Below, piece after piece: positions 55,742 to 57,898 of a DNA stretch of 57,898 nucleotides. The DNA comes from Aquificota bacterium (GTDB lineage: Bacteria > Aquificota > Aquificia > Aquificales > Hydrogenothermaceae): contig JAADDZ010000019.1 of the NCBI GenBank assembly GCA_013153635.1, positions 1 through 57,898 on the forward strand, read 5' to 3'. The position numbers and the translations under genes are program-made. The stretch's first letter is position 1. Each line of letters opens with the position of its first letter. The notes under the pieces were generated by a model. It saw only the letters and a list, made by a program, of their open reading frames with translations. It was not told the DNA's origin and made no database searches.

Positions 55742-56583
55742 TCTTCTACCTCTATTTTTATATTTTTTCCTATGTAATTGAGATTTATTTGGTCTATGTT
55801 ATCTGGTAATTTCAAAAGTATCTCATCTGGTAAAGAAGGAGTTTCATACTCTTCATCAAAGATTTTTAAAATAGCTGGTTTGCCTACCAAATCTTTTGAA
55901 GGCTCAAGGTTTATAATTTTATGATTTTTATCTAAGAAAAGTACAAATCTATCTGCAGTGTAAACTGTATTTTCCTTTCCTGCGGATAAAGGCTGTTTTT
56001 CTAGTTTTGTAGGGGCTAGATAGATAATATTATCTGCCTCTTCTATAAGGTCAAATACTCTCAATGATAAATCTTTGACCAATAGAGCTTCATCTCTATG
56101 AAATTTATTCTGATAAAAGTTATAATCTCCCTCTGGAACTGTTAATCCTCTTTTATCAGGGGGAAGGGTTTTTATTTTTCTTGATAGAAAGTCTTTCAAT
56201 ATTTGGGTATCATCGTCTGGCAAGCTTCCTATATATACAGAATTTTTATACTGGTTGGTATCTATATAAAAACTGTTCCAAGTTTCTACTGCCCATTTTT
56301 CTCCATCTACTTTTGTTAACATATCATTCTGATTTGCAAGTCTCCAAAAATCAGAAACTTTTAAAACTTTGTAGAAATCTCCTTCTTTTTCTAAAAAAAG
56401 ATAATATATAGGAATACCTTTATGATAAAAAAAGAATATATCTCCAAATTTTGGTTGCTTTTTGTTCTCGTAATTCTTATTATAGGTTAATCCAAATTTT
56501 TCTGCTAATTCTATCATTTCTTCCTCTTCGTTTTTAATGGTTTCCTTATAAAGCTGGTAAAGTTCTTCAAAATAACTTCCCAT
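55738..56583 (-). CDS. calpT: CalpT-like protease substrate and sigma-factor inhibitor (MazF-like domain)
   Basis: 281 residues, about 33 kDa, the size I recall for CalpT. An N-terminal helix (1-30) precedes a MazF/PemK-like barrel (about 44-135) starting PKFGDIFFFYHKGIPIYY. A linker and C-terminal region (about 150-281) contain acidic stretches. No match to a known enzyme is obvious. In the described system CalpL cuts CalpT when activated and this frees the partner sigma factor CalpS. Identification rests on length, position and partial fold. It has AGGAG before its ATG and lies 23 bases behind the sigma-like gene. Confidence 0.75.
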   Translation of the reverse strand: MGSYFEELYQLYKETIKNEEEEMIELAEKFGLTYNKNYENKKQPKFGDIFFFYHKGIPIYYLFLEKEGDFYKVLKVSDFWRLANQNDMLTKVDGEKWAVETWNSFYIDTNQYKNSVYIGSLPDDDTQILKDFLSRKIKTLPPDKRGLTVPEGDYNFYQNKFHRDEALLVKDLSLRVFDLIEEADNIIYLAPTKLEKQPLSAGKENTVYTADRFVLFLDKNHKIINLEPSKDLVGKPAILKIFDEEYETPSLPDEILLKLPDNIDQINLNYIGKNIKIEVED

Positions 56584-56606
56584 TTTTTTCTCCTAAATTC
56601 TCATAT

Positions 56607-57245
56607 CTAAGAACATATTTTTTTACAGATTTCTGACATAAGGAACTTATCTTTGAATAGCTCAAAACCTTCATATGTTACTTTATACTCTAAAACAAAC
56701 ATTTTTAACTTTTTTTTGAGTCTTTCAGCTCTTTTATATATAGCATCTTGAGAGAGATTTTCTAAGCAGTATTTTTTGTGAAATTTATCTTTGAAAAAAA
56801 GATAGCACAAGGTTTTTTGTTCTTCCTCTGTGAAAAATTTTAGTATATTCTCTAGTATCTCTTTTGCTTCTATATACGAGATGATTTTCTGGTCGATAGT
56901 AACAGGCATATTATCCAAATCTATGTCTAATTTGGTACTAAAATTAGATTTTCTTTTGTCTCGTTCATCTTTTAGAAAACTGATTATCATTTTTCTTATA
57001 TAAGAAATGATACCGTATGGATTTTTTTCAAACCGGTCTTTTAGTATATCTCTTTTGGATATAATCTTCTTTTCATAAAAGCTATAGAACAAGTCTTGAG
57101 ATGAATCGGAAAACTCTCTCAAGAGACTAAAAGTTTGGGAATTAAGCTGTTTCATAAATATATTTTTTACAATTTGCTCTCCTTCAGGGTCGTAGCTCAT
57201 GACATATCTATAAACTACTTGATGAATATCCTTATTATCTTCCAT
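56607..57245 (-). CDS. calpS: Sigma-factor-like protein, CalpS-like
   Basis: 212 residues from the ATG at 57245 (GAGG 8 bases upstream). A TTG in-frame start is inside that site. A helical region (about 50-100, ISYIRKMIISFLKDERDKRK) resembles sigma-70 region 2, and residues about 124-184 resemble region 4 with the helix-turn-helix NLSQDAIYKRAERLKKKLK. In the CalpL-CalpT-CalpS system this is the factor released to change transcription. Its promoter targets are unknown. The start overlaps the upstream MazF-like gene. Confidence 0.75.
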   Translation of the reverse strand: MEDNKDIHQVVYRYVMSYDPEGEQIVKNIFMKQLNSQTFSLLREFSDSSQDLFYSFYEKKIISKRDILKDRFEKNPYGIISYIRKMIISFLKDERDKRKSNFSTKLDIDLDNMPVTIDQKIISYIEAKEILENILKFFTEEEQKTLCYLFFKDKFHKKYCLENLSQDAIYKRAERLKKKLKMFVLEYKVTYEGFELFKDKFLMSEICKKICS

Positions 57246-57732
57246 ATAAGTCCTCAAAATATTTATCTATATTTATCTTTTCTTGTTCTATAAACTTCTC
57301 ATCACAATTACCACAGTATTTCACGAGTCCCTCATCTTCTAACTCTTTTAAAAGATGGATATTTATCGTGAAAGTATATCTTAATTTTTTGGTTTTAGTT
57401 TTTTTTGCAAAAACCAAAGAATATTGAGTTCTTTTTAAGTCCAAATTAAAACACTCTTGAGCTTTTTTAGATATACGACATCTACTTATATAAAATCGTG
57501 GTCTTATGTCTTCATAATCAAAATTTTTAGACAGAGCAAAGAAGGTTACCTGTTCATTATGACTTTCTATGATAACTATTGGACGGGCTTTTTTCGGTGA
57601 TGTGTTTTTGCATTTTTTATTTAAGAGGAATTTTGTTTTTTCATAAAACTTTAGGATTTTTACAACTAAGACATCTCCTTTTTTATAGAGTGAAACAATC
57701 ATAGGATATGCATCTCTTAATGTAAAACTCAT
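57235..57732 (-). CDS. MazF/PemK-like protein with a CxxC knuckle
   Basis: 165 residues. The core KKGDVLVVKILKFYEKTK, then ARPIVIIESHNEQVTFFALS resembles the start of a PemK/MazF endoribonuclease barrel, and the C-terminal C140-G-N-C143 suggests a half zinc knuckle. The catalytic arginine/threonine pattern of MazF is not clear. It is the first gene of the operon and overlaps the CalpS gene by 11 bases, so the two are translated together. It could be a toxin, a second regulator of CalpS, or a degenerate relative. Confidence 0.55.
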   Translation of the reverse strand: MSFTLRDAYPMIVSLYKKGDVLVVKILKFYEKTKFLLNKKCKNTSPKKARPIVIIESHNEQVTFFALSKNFDYEDIRPRFYISRCRISKKAQECFNLDLKRTQYSLVFAKKTKTKKLRYTFTINIHLLKELEDEGLVKYCGNCDEKFIEQEKINIDKYFEDLYGR

Positions 57733-57763
57733 TTTGATTTTCTCTCACGATTTTTACTAATCC

Positions 57764-57793
57764 ATTCTAATTTATTTTTACAAAACTCTGCAA
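57764..57793 (-). promoter_or_regulatory. Candidate promoter of the CalpL operon
   Basis: On the minus strand TTGCAG (57788-57793) and TAGAAT (57764-57769) are 18 bases apart. The -10 matches 5 of 6 and the -35 only 3 of 6. Transcription would start near 57757, about 25 bases before the MazF-like gene. Whether CalpS itself uses it is unknown. Confidence 0.4.
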
Positions 57794-57800
57794 CTAATTT

Positions 57801-57898
57801 TTATTTTACCCTTTCCCAAACTAGCTCTTTGATACTCTTTTGCTCCTTGTCAATGACTATACCAACGAGATAGACCTCTTTGTAATTTAGATACTTTT
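57801..57898 (-). CDS. C-terminal end of an unknown gene (partial)
   Basis: The minus strand is open from the right edge to a TAA at 57801-57803. The last residues read EVYLVGIVIDKEQKSIKEL and end WERVK. This resembles the end of AAA-ATPase/PD-(D/E)XK nuclease proteins of the DUF1703 type (usual form: YxIGIxFDxExRNI), or possibly of Card1/Can2 nucleases. Too little is present to decide. Confidence 0.4.
   Translation of the reverse strand, partial: KYLNYKEVYLVGIVIDKEQKSIKELVWERVK

Noticed and set aside
52489-57898. CRISPR repeat array next to cas6
   Set aside because: I saw no regularly spaced direct repeats anywhere in this region. It is almost fully coding.

Overview
The window reads as a chromosomal segment of a thermophilic member of the Aquificota, most likely Hydrogenothermaceae (Sulfurihydrogenibium-like). 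This is an inference from the very AT-rich coding sequence, the heavy use of AGA, ATA and AAA codons, an aconitase A, and a SAVED-Lon/sigma-factor operon of the kind I know from Sulfurihydrogenibium. I cannot confirm the species without a search. Nearly all of the DNA is coding, and genes are tightly packed with many ATGA or TGATG overlaps.

Bases 1-15457 hold the end of tuf and then the S10, spc and alpha operons in classical order: rpsJ-rplCDWB-rpsS-rplV-rpsC-rplP-rpmC-rpsQ / rplNXE-rpsN-rpsH-rplFR-rpsE-rpmD-rplO-secY-adk-map-infA-rpmJ-rpsMKD-rpoA-rplQ. A small YggT-type membrane protein is attached at the end. A near-consensus promoter (TTGAAA-17-TATAAT) in the only sizeable gap separates rpsQ from rplN.

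Bases 15449-22757 are on the minus strand and carry rpmI-rplT-pheS-pheT, then a structured 6S RNA (ssrS) candidate, then fau (5-formyl-THF cyclo-ligase), rny (RNase Y) and a YmdB phosphodiesterase. The ssrS-fau order matches the ssrS-ygfA order of proteobacteria.

Bases 22894-38692 are mixed housekeeping. The plus strand has dapD, a DsbC-like protein, an orphan peptide-type ABC ATPase, a U32-family protein and a DUF2267 protein. The minus strand has a lipid A acyltransferase split by a T9 run, a NUDIX hydrolase, an SLC13/DASS transporter, homoserine dehydrogenase and a dCTP-deaminase-like protein without its catalytic residues. The plus strand then has a BamA-like protein, tatB-tatC, a CopD-like membrane protein, a LOG protein, a flavin reductase and a Fur-family regulator. 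A minus-strand radical SAM protein closes the block.

Bases 38785-52492 are plus-strand acnA, an envelope and division cluster (Spy-like, PpiD/SurA-like, degenerate HD protein, rsmH, ftsL, ftsI), then mutL and glnD. Two minus-strand genes lie between ftsI and mutL: a DUF5335 protein and a surface protein with a C-terminal GGCS sorting tail.

Bases 52489-57732 are the most interesting part. This is a compact minus-strand operon in transcription order: a MazF/PemK-like protein, a sigma-factor-like protein (CalpS), a MazF-like partner (CalpT), a SAVED-Lon protease (CalpL), a membrane-anchored CARF protein, and Cas6. It matches the cyclic-tetra-adenylate-activated CRISPR protease system CalpL-CalpT-CalpS, with three extra genes. 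No CRISPR array or type III effector module is in the window, so they must lie elsewhere if the system is active. A truncated gene of unknown identity enters at the right edge.
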